This document shows positions 1 through 11,094 of a DNA stretch of 64,000 bases, one piece after another. This DNA comes from Cristatella mucedo (taxonomy: Eukaryota > Bryozoa > Phylactolaemata > Cristatellidae). The stretch's first letter is position 1, and each line of letters opens with the position of its first letter. The notes beneath the pieces were generated by a model that made no database searches, was not told where the DNA came from, and saw nothing but the letters and a program-made list of their open reading frames with translations. Location of the stretch: the NCBI GenBank assembly GCA_009760855.2, contig WPIO01000011.1, positions 7,251,501 to 7,315,500 of the forward strand, given 5' to 3'. The position numbers and the translations under genes were made by a program.

Positions 1-465
1 ATCTTGACAGACCGCTCTCAGCTGCGGCAATGGTGGAGTGCTGCTGGCCGCTGCGAAGGCCAGCGCCGGATGCACGTATAGACGCGCGGAGGCGCCAGCA
101 CCCGCCCCCGTGAAAAAGCCGTTCGGCCGCTCGAGGGCACAAGAAGCGAAATGAGTTGGCGCCTCCTCAGCCATTTGAGATCGAGCTCTCTGAGAGAGCT
201 ATGGAAATGAATTATTATTATTATTATTATTATTGCTGTATTACTTTATTATTATTATTATTATGTAGGCTCAAACCGAGCGCTTTGCTCTCGCCGTCGA
301 GCGGCGGCATTTGACGCGAAAGCGAGCGGGTCAAATCTAACATGGGTGACGGGTAACCTCGGAGGGCTCTTCTTCTTCGCTCGCTAGCCGCTGAGAGAGA
401 GCTCTCTCTTGCCGCCGACTCCCGCCGTTGCTGCGCTCTTCGCGCCGCCGCCTGGCGTCTCCGCA
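1..465. other. GC-rich flank with (ATT)n tract, no gene seen
   Basis: No coding segment is recognised here. (ATT)n runs lie at about 211–234 and 247–264, next to 'gagagagctatggaaatga', which resembles a decayed LINE-A tail. TTTATT at 245–250 reads AATAAA on the minus strand. It could serve as a poly(A) signal for the LicD gene ending at 713, but because it lies inside the repeat this is weak. Confidence 0.4.

Positions 466-499
<34 letters not shown>
466..499. repeat. (GGC)n microsatellite
   Basis: About eleven uninterrupted GGC triplets lie in the GC-rich block downstream of the minus-strand LicD gene. Confidence 0.9.
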
Positions 500-503
<4 letters not shown>

Positions 504-712
504 GAAGCGGCACTTGCTGTCAGCGGGCGCGCCGCGAGCGCTAGCGAACTGCCCAGTGCGGCCGCGCCGCCTCGGGGAGAGACCCAGATGGCACGGCGGC
601 GCCGACGCGTCTTCGTATCGCCGCGTCCGCCATCGCCGACGCGCCCGCAGCGGCGCGTCGGCGTTCGCGAAGGCCGCTCGCTAGTCTCGTCGCTCGAGCT
701 TCCGGTCTCGGC

Positions 713-1720
713 TCACGCCGCGTCGAACTCGTCGATGGTATCGCCCGCGATTCGCAGAGTCTCTCTGCTCGCTCGCCCTAGGGCGCCGTCGCCGCCGCGG
801 CCGTCACGAAACACGAACGGGTAGACGCCGTGGAGCCTCGCGCAGACTACGGCGCGCCGATCGTCGTCGCCGATGGCGGCCTCACGCCGGTGCGACCAGA
901 CGTTCGTCGAGCAGAGGGACGGGTCGTAGTTGGTCTCCACGACGGCGCGCGCGTTCCTCGGTGCCGGCAGCAGCAGGCCGTCCAGCGGACGCCTGACCAG
1001 TGGGAACACGTCCTCACGGCGGTAGACGAACGAGGTCTTGTAGAATGGGTCGACGTCGTAGACGTGCGTGCCATTGTCGCCGAAGAAGCAGACGTCGACG
1101 AACGGCCAGCGCCACTGCCTGTCCGCGATCGGGCGGCCCGAGCGAGCGTGGAACTTGTAGCGAACGGGGTCACGCGAGTGCAGTGTGTAGCCGGGCCGCG
1201 CGGCGAGCGCCCGCTCCGCCGCCGCGGCGCGCGACAGGTTGACCATGACGTCGGCGTCGTCATCCCACGGAATGATGCCGTGGTGGCGGTACGAGCCGAG
1301 TAGCGTTCCGCCGTACATGAAGAACTCGACGCCGGCGGCCGTCAGAGCGCGCGCCAGCTCTCGCAGGCAGGCGAGCAGAGCTCGCTTCTCGGCGTCCGTC
1401 ATGGCGGGCCGGAAGACGTTCCGCAGGCGCCTGTCTGCAGCGCGCTTGAGTCGCGCCGCCGCCGCCGACAGATTGCCTCCTCCGGCGATCGCAGCGCGCG
1501 ACTCGGCGCCGCCTCGCGACAGCCAACCGCCAACGCCGACGCTTTGGCGCGGCGGCGGCGGCGGCACAGCCGCCTCGGACGGACCGGGCGTCGGCGCGTC
1601 GCGCGCGAAGCCGCTCAGCAGCCAGAGAAAGAGCGTCAGGTAGGCGAGCAGCGCCAGCCGCGTTCGAGCGCCCGGCGCCGACGCCGCGGCGGCGGCGGCA
1701 TTACCGCAGAGGCGTCGCAT
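713..1720 (-). CDS. LicD-family type II membrane protein (copy 1)
   Basis: Intact 335-residue, single-exon reading frame. A hydrophobic segment at about residues 22–38 follows a short Arg-containing N-terminus, which suggests a type II signal anchor. A Pro/Gly/Ala-rich stem (about 40–100) follows. The LicD core is the GGTLLGSYRHHG motif (about 137–148), then PWDDDAD (151–157) with the acidic metal-binding cluster, then WPFVDVCFF (about 205–213). A conserved C-terminal part has CSTNVWSHR and VYPFVFRDG. Possible N-glycosylation sites are NLS 83, NLS 161 and NGT 216. LicD and fukutin/FKRP proteins are known or inferred to transfer phospho-alcohol groups (phosphocholine, ribitol-phosphate) onto glycans. 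A Golgi-lumen role is inferred; substrate unknown. The ATG sits in gccATGC. The length suits the animal LicD proteins that lack other domains. It is paralogous to the gene at 24947–25903, which runs the opposite way. Confidence 0.88.
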   Translation of the reverse strand: MRRLCGNAAAAAASAPGARTRLALLAYLTLFLWLLSGFARDAPTPGPSEAAVPPPPPRQSVGVGGWLSRGGAESRAAIAGGGNLSAAAARLKRAADRRLRNVFRPAMTDAEKRALLACLRELARALTAAGVEFFMYGGTLLGSYRHHGIIPWDDDADVMVNLSRAAAAERALAARPGYTLHSRDPVRYKFHARSGRPIADRQWRWPFVDVCFFGDNGTHVYDVDPFYKTSFVYRREDVFPLVRRPLDGLLLPAPRNARAVVETNYDPSLCSTNVWSHRREAAIGDDDRRAVVCARLHGVYPFVFRDGRGGDGALGRASRETLRIAGDTIDEFDAA

Positions 1721-2620
1721 GGCTGGTCATCTCGGCGGCCTCGGCCTCGGCTGCCTCCGGTTCGTCGCCCGCCGCTTGTCCTTCGCGCGCGCCGCGCTCT
1801 TGCGACGGAGCGGTGCTGCAGGCGGCGATGCGCGCTGCCCTCTGACCGGCATTCGCCGGCCTTCGCAGGCAGCAGCAAGCCGCCGCGGGCGGGCGGGCCT
1901 CGCCGCCGCCGACGACTGCTGCGGCGGCGCCGATCTGCATGCAGACGACTCCTCGCTGTCGTGGCCGCCGGGGCGACGAGAAGAAGCTGACGCGGAACGG
2001 CGACTCTGATGCGCACTCGCTCTCAGGCGTGTGCTCGCGCGCACGCGTCCTGACCAGCTGCGGCCGCGTAGGCTCCGACTGCTCAGCGTCTCAAGTGCCA
2101 CATCCTGCACTGGTTAGCGGTCACGCCGCGATGGGCGGAGCGTGCACACGCCGGCCGGCGTGCCTCTGCGGCGGCGGCGGCGTCTGCAGCCTGCGTGGCG
2201 CGCGGCGACGCCGGCTTTCGCGCTCTCACGACGCGAGCCCTTCCGTCTCGTGTGTTCTCAGTAAATAGTACTCGAGATAATTTAATTGCTACCGCTATAC
2301 GGCGGCTCCTAATGAGAAACCTCTTGGGGTCACTTAAATGCAAGCTGCGCTTGACACTTTAAGGATGATCTCGACTGCGGATTCAGTCGCGCTCGCGGTC
2401 GGCGGGCGCCGGATCGATTTCCACCGACGAGCGGTCGACTTTCCGTCGCCGGCCGTCGGCGGCTGCTGCTGCTGCTCCCGCGAGGTTGCCAATCTGAAAC
2501 TGCCGCCGTCTGCGAGCGTGCGCCAGCCCGCCGCCGTCGAGCTGGCGTCGAGGCAAAAGAGTCTCGCGAGAGACGCCTCCACGCTCAGGCGCCCGGCCGC
2601 GAGGCGCGCGCTCGTGGAGG
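1721..2620. other. GC- and CpG-rich upstream region, possible promoter
   Basis: This region lies immediately 5' of the minus-strand LicD start. It is CpG-dense to about 2270 and again from about 2380. No TATA-like element is convincing. Long open frames here are composition artefacts and run on both strands. A CpG-island promoter for the LicD gene is inferred. Confidence 0.35.
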
Positions 2621-2713
2621 AGGTAGCGGGCGGCCGTCGCCGAAAGCTCTGCCTGCGCGCCGCTGCGCCCGGCGCGCAGGCAGAGCTTCGCCGCGCACGG
2701 CCGCTCGCTACCT
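2621..2713. repeat. Foldback hairpin, about 42-bp arms
   Basis: The left arm 2621–2662 (starts AGGTAGCGGGCGGCCG) is nearly the reverse complement of 2670–2713 (ends CGGCCGCTCGCTACCT). The two arms differ by a small indel and a few substitutions. The loop is 7 nt. The inner part (AAGCTCTGCCTGCGCGCC and its complement) is perfect. Confidence 0.85.
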
Positions 2714-2738
2714 ACGCATGCGCACGTGCGATCGGCCG

Positions 2739-2792
2739 TGCTACGATCGACTGCTGCGTATCGGTACCGATGGGCAGCAGTCGATCGTAGCA
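2739..2792. repeat. Foldback hairpin, 19-bp perfect arms
   Basis: TGCTACGATCGACTGCTGC at 2739–2757 is perfectly complementary to 2774–2792. The spacer contains the palindrome ATCGGTACCGAT. A partial third copy of the arm (GCAGTCGATCGC) follows directly. It lies only 25 bp from the preceding hairpin. Confidence 0.85.
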
Positions 2793-2834
2793 GCAGTCGA
2801 TCGCTGCTCGTGCCTGGTGTGGTCTGCTCGTGCC

Positions 2835-3045
<211 letters not shown>

Positions 3046-3905
3046 AGCAGCAGCAGCAGCAGCTGGTGCCGGGAGCGAGGACGTTCGCACCGTCGAGCTG
3101 TGCGGAAGACCAGCGAGGGAAATGCATCCAAAAGCCAAAGGTCACGTAGCTGAGCTGCTGACTAAACTCCGCACATTCGCACGTTGTGCTTGGGGCTCGC
3201 GCGGAGTAAATATTTACCGGCTTGCTCCCGCAGGTGGCCCGACTAAGCAAATGGCCGGCAGAAATAGCGCCGCGGTCTACGCGTAGCGGGTGCGACGTGC
3301 CCGGCGAAGACCGGCCGGACGTAAATATTTGTGCGCTCGCTCGCCGCGCGCTTTGAGGAACAGAGAGCATCCGGGAGCGGGCTGGTCTCGGAGGCTCTCT
3401 CGGCTTTAGTGGGCCGGGGTGGGGGGGGGTTGGGGTTGGCGGGTTGGTGGGTGGGCGGGGTCGCCGCTGCCCCCCCCCCCGCCGCCGCCGCCGGCCTCGG
3501 GTCGGTTAGGGCAGAGCGTGACCTTTGAGTGTTGGCAACGGCGGCAGCAGTCGACGTGACCTCGAGCGCACTCGCTCGCAGCGAAGCGCAGTTCGCTGCA
3601 GCAGCGACGGCCAGTTGGGGCAAGGAGGAGACAATTGAACCGGCCAACGGCGGCAGCCTCCCACCCAGCTGACGCTAGTCCGACTGGCGCTGGCGCTTCA
3701 AAGTCGAGAGAAGGCGCTGCAGGCAAATAATTACCCGTTCGTCCGGAGAAGCCAGCCGCTGCTAAGCAGACCAGCAGTACAAAGCAGCTGCCGTTCCAGA
3801 GAACCATGCCAGTGACTTCCGGCAGCACTAATAAGCATAATAATAATAATAATAATAATACTCACTCGCGGCGCTCGACTGCTGCGGTGAAAGATGCGTC
3901 GCACG
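3046..3905. other. GC-rich unique region, no gene recognised
   Basis: The sequence is GC-rich, with a (CAG)n patch at 3050–3062, a G-run near 3419–3430, a C-run near 3471–3480 and (AAT)n at about 3838–3860. Several frames stay open by base composition, but no domain, splice pair or consistent codon pattern was found. Confidence 0.4.
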
Positions 3906-3908
3906 AGC

Positions 3909-3921
3909 TCTCTCTCTCTCT

Positions 3922-3987
<66 letters not shown>

Positions 3988-4090
3988 CCCTCTCTCTCTC
4001 TCTCTCTCTCTATCTTCCTCTCTTTCTCTATCACTCTCGCTCACTTAGTTTCATTCTCTCCCCCTCTCTTTCTCTCTCTCTCTCTCTCTT
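3909..4090. repeat. (CT)n microsatellite, imperfect
   Basis: CT repeats are interrupted by C-runs and TATCTTC/TTTCT variants. Low-complexity frames on both strands are artefacts. Confidence 0.95.
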
Positions 4091-5180
4091 GATCTCTCTA
4101 ATTTACTTAGTTTCATTTATTAATACTAATGTATTTACGAGCACGTTGTATCGCACGTCAGTGCTTGGGCAATCAAGCAGTCAATTGTGTCTTGCAACTA
4201 CAGCTCTCTCTTAAGTTCGTGACTCGACATCCTTATCCCGGTTCCCTGCATTCCTGAAAATGTGCTGCGAGACGAAAGCGACGAAATATTCAATACGCAA
4301 GCGCGATTTCGCGCTCCCGACAAGCGGGTGCGCGAAATCTCGCTAGCTCGACTCTTGTCCACTCGCGTTTTAAAGCGAGTTCTTTCGGACAGACGTTAGC
4401 ACTCCCGACGTCTGGAGGGAGGAGGCACCGATTCGCGTACTTGAGGTGGCGTTCCACCTACGTCGGCCGACTGGAGTGAGGCGTCTACGCGCGTCGATGC
4501 CTGGCGTTCCAGCGGTCGCAACACGCATGTCAAGAGCGCACAATGTCGCTTGTATTTTACGTATTTCGTCGCTCTCGGGTCGCAACAAGCGCGTATCAAT
4601 AAATAGTGAGCTTGATGTTTCTAATATGCGACGATTGTGCCCTCCTTTCTGATAGCTGCATTAACTAGGGTCAGCAATGATGCTGTAATCTAGTAAGATG
4701 GCTCAGTCACGGCCTAATGCCCACAAAGCAGAAACAAGTAGGAACGCACAGTAACGACGAGAGCAAGTGTAAAATGTTATTATTCAGTGATCAGTAGCAA
4801 AAACGTACTGTAGAAATAGTAGCAAATCTCAGGTGGGAATTTTGGGTCAAAGATAACAGCACCCGAGAAATTATGAGCATTTCATAAAAATTCCAGGAGC
4901 GCGTTGAACAGTTTCCGGCTCGCAGAGCATTAGCATACAGACATCGCGTCAAGATTAAGGTGTGTGGTGTAAGAATTGCATAGTTTAGTTTGAAGGTTTT
5001 GACCTGAAGTGCAACAGCGCACTTAACTAACTGCATCTGTATGCCAATGGGATGCTCTATTTTTTGTGCTCTAATTAAAAAAATGCTCTATTTTTAAATT
5101 TATTTTATTTTTACTAAAATGCTCTATTTTTGGCTGAAAAGAGCAGGCAGCAGAAAAAAAGCAGTTTCATCCAGTCAGTC
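4091..5180. other. AT-balanced intergenic region, nothing recognised
   Basis: No repeat family, gene or RNA signature was recognised. 5040–5130 contains three loose repeats of 'atgctctattttt'. Confidence 0.4.
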
Positions 5181-5504
5181 CAGCCTCGTCAGTCAGGGAG
5201 AGCGTCAGAGCCTCGTCAGTCAGGGAAAGCGTCAGAGCCTCGTCAGTCAGGGAGAGCGTCAGAGCCTCGTCAGTCAGGGAGAGCGTCAGAGCCTCGTCAG
5301 TCAGGGAAAGCGTCAGAGCCTCGTCAGTCAGGGAGAGCGTCAGAGCCTCGTCAGACAGGGAGAGCGTCAGAGCCTCGTCAGTCAGGGAGAGCGTCAGAGC
5401 CTCGTCAGTCAGGGAAAGCGTCAGAGCCTCGTCAGTCAGGGAGAGCGTCAGAGCCTCGTCAGACAGGGAGAGCGTCAGAGCCTCGTCAGTCAGGGAAAGC
5501 GCGC
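5181..5504. repeat. 27-bp minisatellite, about 12 units
   Basis: Unit core is CCTCGTCAGTCAGGGAGAGC plus GTCAGAG (27 bp, divisible by three, so two frames stay open). Three unit types occur: GGGAGAGC (a), GGGAAAGC (b) and a GACA variant (c). They run roughly a-b-a-a-b-a-c-a-b-a-c-b. The repeated peptides (SLVSQGERQ or SEPRQSGRA) are not taken as a gene, since no domain or splice context supports one. Confidence 0.92.
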
Positions 5505-6220
5505 TATTTAAGAGATGTCCCTGATGCGCAGCTAAGGATACACTTGAAATAGCGACAAGACATCCAAGAGTGCTAAGCTAATGAGAGATGTTTGGAGCAA
5601 TTATTGAAAGCTTTTCTTTACGGCGATGCCCAAGGTAGCAAGACTTCGTGGAAGAGCCACGTGCCCTGTGAGTAATACGTACTAAGCAGAAGCCATGCCT
5701 ACAGGCAACGCAGTTGATGCATGGAATTCAAAACGGCATGAGATTTCTTTACAGACGCATTCGCGAATAATTTTATTTCCACCGTTCGTTTGGTTTTGAA
5801 GCCAATCTAGCGTCGACAAGATTTTCATATTATATCCATAGCTCGAATATCAGTGCAGGCGTTCGGTGGCATGCGGAAGTAATGGGCTCGTAGCGCGGCA
5901 GCAATATAAATGGCTTGGCTTGCCTCCCTATCACCACTGGGCTTTAATCGCGACTCGCTGTTGAGGCGTCGGTCGGCTAGGTACGGCATTAGGCAAACAG
6001 TCTCCGGAGCCGCCTGAGTGTCGCAATGCGCTCCCAGGAGTCGAGACTGCTGCACCACATCAGTCGGTGCTCGAGTGACCGCCGATGGTGGCCTGCGATT
6101 GCTTGCAGTTGCTCATCGCGCATCGTTGCTACAGTATTCAAGTAATAAGTTGGTTCTCACATTCTTTCAACGTTACTGACACTATCCAGATGGTCTTAGC
6201 CCACGAGGCAATGTGCTCGC
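5505..6220. other. Intergenic, nothing recognised
   Basis: No domain, repeat family or RNA element was recognised before the LINE-A homology begins at about 6221. Confidence 0.35.
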
Positions 6221-6563
6221 TCTTTACCTGCGACCTGCACTGGCTATCAGTCAAGCAACGGATTGACTTCAAGGTTGTGTCGCTCACTTTTAGGTCCCTT
6301 CATTCTTTGGCTCTAGCCTACCTATAAGATCTACTGCCCCACCAGGCTAAGCATCGTACCACCCGCTTTTTGGAATTAAACTGTTTTCCTATACCTCGTA
6401 CAAACATCGACATCACCTTGGAGACCCTGCCTTTAGTTCGTATGCTCCCAAAGCCTGGAACTCACTCCAGACTTACGTCACGATATCTCCCGACTTGACC
6501 ACATTAAAAAAGAAACTAAAAACGCATCTATTTATCCCAACATTCAGTGGGTCCCTGTGATAA
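6221..6563 (+). mobile_element. LINE-A ORF2 C-terminal remnant
   Basis: Reads CDLHWLSVKQRIDFK, then LTFRSLHSLALAYL, with stops and frameshifts in the rest. This is the family's C-terminal domain, also seen at 12130, 61500 and 63540. The copy is cut at GGGTCCCTGTGA by LINE-B sequence, and its 3'UTR resumes at about 7320. Confidence 0.85.
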
Positions 6564-6565
6564 GT

Positions 6566-7050
6566 TCTTTCGCTGACCCACAAGGCTTTGTCCCGGCTCG
6601 GCTCCTCCATAACTAGCTGAACTGCTGCACCAGTTTCAGCCTCCTCGTGCGCCCAGGTCCTGTATGGATGATAAATTAGCTGTTCCATTCTTCCGCCCGA
6701 AGACCGTTGGCGACAGAAGCTTTAGTTGTGCAGGTCCTAGAATGTGGAACTAGCTTCCACGATTCTTACGCAACGACAACTACTCTCCTGCTGCCGACTG
6801 TGGCACATCCTTTCCAGCGGTCCTGAGCTGCTATTTTCATGCTACTCACTACCCCAACTGCTCTCCTAACTATGCTATGCTTCCCACTTTCTCTTTGCTG
6901 CGTGAGATGAAGTCTGTTGGCTACCAAATGCGTACCGAAGGCGGCTTAGGCTGCGAGTTTGCTCTGCAGAACTCTCCCGCGTAACACCCACATAGTTTTT
7001 TGAGGCTTTGTGAGTTACAGACGGAGATGCATTCGACCTTTATGAGCTTA
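6566..7050 (+). mobile_element. LINE-B 3' fragment inserted in LINE-A
   Basis: Matches the LINE-B 3' region at 13255–13720: GACCCACAAGGC, CTGCTGCACCAGTTTCAG, GCGTGAGATGAAGTCTGTTG, and the ending ACACCCACATAG. It is decayed by stops. Its position inside LINE-A makes it the younger of the two insertions here. Confidence 0.82.
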
Positions 7051-7059
7051 TGCATTCTG

Positions 7060-7178
7060 TCTCTCTCTCCCCCTTGCTTTCTCTCTCTCTCTCTCTCTTG
7101 CTCTCTCGCTCTCTCTCGCTCTATCTCGCTCCATCTCGCTCTCCCTCGCTCTCCCTCGCTCTCTCTCGCTATCTCTCG

Positions 7179-7224
<46 letters not shown>

Positions 7225-7243
7225 ATCTCTCGGTCTCTCTCTT

Positions 7244-7318
<75 letters not shown>
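7060..7318. repeat. (CT)n microsatellite, imperfect
   Basis: CTCTCT runs alternate with CTCGCT, TATCTCG and TTGCT variants. It separates the LINE-B insert from the resumed LINE-A 3'UTR and may have grown from the insert's 3' end. Confidence 0.95.
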
Positions 7319-7319
7319 T

Positions 7320-7556
7320 TCCCTCTCTATTTCTTTCTCATGCTGACACTGCGCATGCTGACTTTAACCATACTTGCATGCTGACCATATGCATGTCACC
7401 CCTAACCATGTTATTCTTGTTGTTTATCGAGCATGCTACTGCTAATCATTCGATGGTATTTCCTTTGCAGAAAATGTAAAGCGCCTAGGAAGAGATTGCG
7501 TTCTCTGAGGGTGCTTTATCAAGTGCGTTATTATTATTATTACTATAATTATTATT
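7320..7556 (+). mobile_element. LINE-A 3'UTR and tail (resumed)
   Basis: Contains the family 3'UTR landmarks (CATGCTGACACTGCGCATGC, CACCCCTAACCATGTTATTC) and the terminal stem TAAAGCGCCTAGGAAGAGAT, then TTCTCTGAGGGTGC, then (ATT)n. It completes the copy that starts at 6221. Confidence 0.88.
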
Positions 7557-7559
7557 TTT

Positions 7560-7690
7560 ATTACGACCCAGGTCGTGGGTTCAAGTCTAGCAGTTGGTGA
7601 ACCTTTATTGCCCACAGCTAGCAGCTGCAGTGATAGCCGTTAAGGCTCTCCTGCTCTATTCAAATGAGGTTGTTAAATCAGCTAACCCTT
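7560..7690 (+). mobile_element. SINE-2 copy
   Basis: A B-box-like segment CAGGTCGTGGGTTCAAGTC is followed by the SINE-2 body (CCTTTATTGCC, GTGATAGCCGTTAAGGCTCT, GAGGTTGTTAAATCAGC). The body matches the longer copy at 32655–32835. The A-box half is missing. Confidence 0.7.
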
Positions 7691-8040
7691 TTAGATGAAA
7701 ATTCCGAGCCCGGGACGGTTGGAAATCATCGTGGAGATACTACCACTGCCAAATAGGTCAAGACTCTGCAATAAAAGCAGACAGCAGAGCAGCCCGATGT
7801 CGCTTGCAAGCACCCTCAGGATAGAAATATCTGCAGACGAATGTAATTTTTGGTAATTTGTACTTTGTCGGCGCTGCACTATTCCTGAAAGTGTAAGTTC
7901 TTCCATGATTTGGATCGTTGGTTTCCTCAACTTCTACTGTGAGAGTTACCATAGCTTCACTGAACATAAGCTGGGGGTACTCACCCGAACTCGGGGAAAG
8001 CTGGTTCAATGTTGCCATATGTATATATGTGATATGTAAG
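7691..8040. other. Intergenic, nothing recognised
   Basis: Short unique-looking stretch between SINE-2 and the GT tract. Confidence 0.3.
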
Positions 8041-8700
<660 letters not shown>

Positions 8701-9009
8701 CTTGCATGCATGTCCATGCGTGTGTATCAATATGTGAGCTCGTAGTTTAACATATGTACATGCATGCAAGTGTTTTTATGTGCAATCACGTTTTATGTAC
8801 AATGCATTTATGCGTGTATGTGTGTATGCACGTGTGCATATGTTTGAGTGCATGTGTGTATGCACATGCTCTTGTATTCTGTAGATTTGTAAAAGTTGTG
8901 TGCACGTGTATGTGTCTTGTGTCTTGGGCATGCTTTCCTACACGTGAGAGATTTTGTGGGGATTCCCGTGTCCCGTGTGTATTTGTGTCTATGTATGCAT
9001 GCACGTGCG
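8701..9009. repeat. Degenerate GT/CA-rich flank
   Basis: GTGTATGCA-like sequence decays outwards from the main GT tract. No gene is seen. Confidence 0.6.
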
Positions 9010-9146
9010 ACTTGAATTATATCAATGCAAGTTGCGACAGAAGCCGGAAGCGAGTTCCAGGCGGTCGTGCACTTGGTGCAATGGGACGGCGAGACGACTG
9101 GGAGCGGGCGGCCTACTCGAGGAGCGAGCAGGTCGCAGGATAGCGC

Positions 9147-9205
9147 CAGGCAGATCGCTTCGCTCGCTCGCTCGGTGCGAGCAAGTGAGCGAAGCGATCT
9201 GCCTG
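9147..9205. repeat. Foldback hairpin, 28-bp arms, 3-nt loop
   Basis: The left arm 9147–9174 begins CAGGCAGATCGCTTCGCTC. The right arm 9178–9205 is its reverse complement with two mismatches. Only the right-arm version is present in the related copy near 10305–10330. Confidence 0.85.
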
Positions 9206-9217
9206 CCGGACAGACAG

Positions 9218-9224
9218 GACAGAC

Positions 9225-9258
<34 letters not shown>

Positions 9259-9366
9259 GCCAACATGGCAGGACAGGGCAGGACAGGACATGGCAGGGCA
9301 GGGCAGGGCAGGGCAGGGCAGGGCAGGGCAGGGCAGGGCAGGGCAGGGCAGGGCAGGGCAGGGCAG
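9218..9366. repeat. (AGAC)n then (GGGCA)n tandem repeats
   Basis: (AGAC)n occupies about 9218–9258. (GGGCA)n with GGACA variants occupies about 9270–9366. Both could derive from the short CCAGACAGGG seed still present in the related LINE-C copy near 10326. Confidence 0.93.
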
Positions 9367-9520
9367 GCAGACAGACAGAGGGTCTTCAAGTCGATTCGAT
9401 GCTTGAGAGGAAGCCAGGGAAGCTTAGAGAGAGATGATGGGATATTGTAGCTAAGCCGTCGATGAGAGACCAGATCAGAGGGGCGGGTAACGTAATGTTT
9501 CTCCGGCTGTAACTTCACTA

Positions 9521-9845
9521 AGTCACGGAGACTAAGTGGGGGTTATTCAGTGGAGATTTTAGCGAAATTAAAGCTTTATTGGCTTTCAGTGCGCATTCGG
9601 TAGTGTTGTGTGCGCCTGTTGCTTCTCTGCCACTAATGTATGCCCCACCTGCAGCAGGTGGTTGAGCAATAGACTCGGTGCAGCCTTTGATGTAAGCATG
9701 TGGCCCACCACAGATGCACTCCCTTATTTGTGGCGAGTCAGCCCCAGCTCGTATATGTACCCGCTGGGGGAATACAGACGGAGTCTCGATCACCGCTCAC
9801 GTCCGCCCGCTCGTGTCTTCGTGTCTCCGTGAGACTCCACTAGCG
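9521..9845. other. Intergenic, nothing recognised
   Basis: No domain or repeat family could be assigned. Confidence 0.3.
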
Positions 9846-9849
9846 CTGC

Positions 9850-10290
9850 TGCCGCCGGAGACACAGTCACATAACAGTAGCCAACAGACTTTATCTCCCG
9901 GAAATCGACAGTACGAATCATTGCTGATCCAGGATGACAGTTCAGGTAGTGTGCAGCGTGGAAGTAGCAGCTCAGGACGGCTGGAAAGGATGTGCCACAG
10001 TCGGCCGAAGGAGAATAAAATGGTTGCATATGAATTTCGGAAGTGAGATACAGGCTAGGACCTGGGGAGCGAAAGCTTCTGTCGCCAATGGTCTTGGAGG
10101 AATGGAACAGCTATTTTATTGTCCATAGAGGATCTGAGGGCACGAGGAGGCTAAAACTTGTGCAGTACTTAGTTCAGCTAGACATGAAGGAGCCAATCCG
10201 GGCCAGTCCTTGTGGGTCAGCGTAAGAACTTTGCTCTGTATCCGTAGAGCGATAGCATACTCAAGAAGCAAGGAGTTAGTTCGGATAGGA
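9850..10290 (-). mobile_element. LINE-B 3' fragment
   Basis: The reverse strand of LINE-B landmarks is present: CCAACAGACTTTATCTC, GCAGCTCAGGACGGCTGGAA, GAGGATCTGAGGGCACGAGG and GTCAGCGTAAGAACTTTGC. The frame is broken. Confidence 0.82.
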
Positions 10291-10309
10291 GGTGGGCTCG
10301 TTGCAAGCG

Positions 10310-10470
10310 AGTGAAGCGATCTTCCTGCCAGACAGGGATTCTCGAATTCGACTCGATGCTTGATAAGAAACTAGTGAAGCTCAGATACAGGTGATGTAAT
10401 ATTGTGACGTCGACGTTTCGCCGCTGATGATAGACCAGACGAGCTGCAGTGTTTTACACTAATTGCAGAC
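10310..10470 (-). mobile_element. LINE-C fragment
   Basis: Aligns by eye with 9375–9520 (CGATGCTTGA, then GAAGCTCAGA, then GATAGACCAGA). It is a short remnant of the same minor family. Confidence 0.5.
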
Positions 10471-11094
10471 GACTAGATCGCAGACCAGGAGTCTTGAATA
10501 AAAGGAATTTCATTAGCCTAGACGCGATGTCACAAACACGCTAACTAGTTGGACTGGCGTATTCTTACTTAGGATAACCCTGAATTTTGCAAGGTTTCTT
10601 TACTAAAAGGCCAACATGAGAATTGAGGTAACATGCTAATCCAATGACCAGTCGCCGTTTAGAACAGCAGACCAAAATTACTGGCAGCGGTTACTGGAGT
10701 GATGCTGGATGAAACAATGTTTAAGGTGATGTCTTCCGGCTTGAGGGTGCCAATAGGCTTGCTTGCCCATAGTAACTAGGCTAGTCTCATTATTGTTAAG
10801 ATTTAAATCCAAGTGCACATTACTTCTATGCAGAATCTTCAGATGAATGCGTTTCGCACTCAAGGTATCCTTTCCGGAACAATACTTAATAAAAATATCC
10901 AATTCAATTAATTTGTAAAACGTGATAAAGAAAATAAAATAATACAAAACTTGCATAGCGCCCAATACAAATTAAGTGTACATCTGGGCACTTTATATAC
11001 GCTGGACAGGGAGCACGTCAGCTGGCTTGCGATAACACGCCAGACTTCAACAATCCTACGCGAATAAAGCACGTATCAATAAGTAAGGAGCAAA
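10471..11094 (-). mobile_element. Degenerate LINE fragment within unassigned sequence
   Basis: Near 10760–10830 the minus strand reads LNLNNNETSLVTMGKQ, which recalls the LNxxKTExLxxG segment after the LINE reverse-transcriptase core. The rest of this stretch is unassigned. Confidence 0.4.

Larger units (their letters stand above)
9010..9520 (-). mobile_element. LINE-C remnant with internal tandem expansions
   Basis: On the minus strand, both ends carry LINE-like C-terminal peptide: TTAWNSLPASVATC near 9020–9090 and LPWLPLKHRIDLK near 9385–9430. Between them sit a hairpin (9147–9205), (AGAC)n and (GGGCA)n. The shorter copy at 10310–10470 lacks these, so the expansions arose within the element. 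Confidence 0.6.

Noticed and set aside
830-1643. Plus-strand frames opposite LicD copy 1
   Set aside because: They are GC-driven antisense shadows. Only the minus frame has a signal anchor and the LicD motifs.
5181-5504. CRISPR-like array
   Set aside because: There are no unique spacers. The units are tandem with point variants, in a eukaryotic setting.
5119-5552. Repeat protein SLVSQGERQ or SEPRQSGRA
   Set aside because: Two overlapping frames are equally open because the unit is 27 bp. There is no signal peptide, domain or splice evidence.
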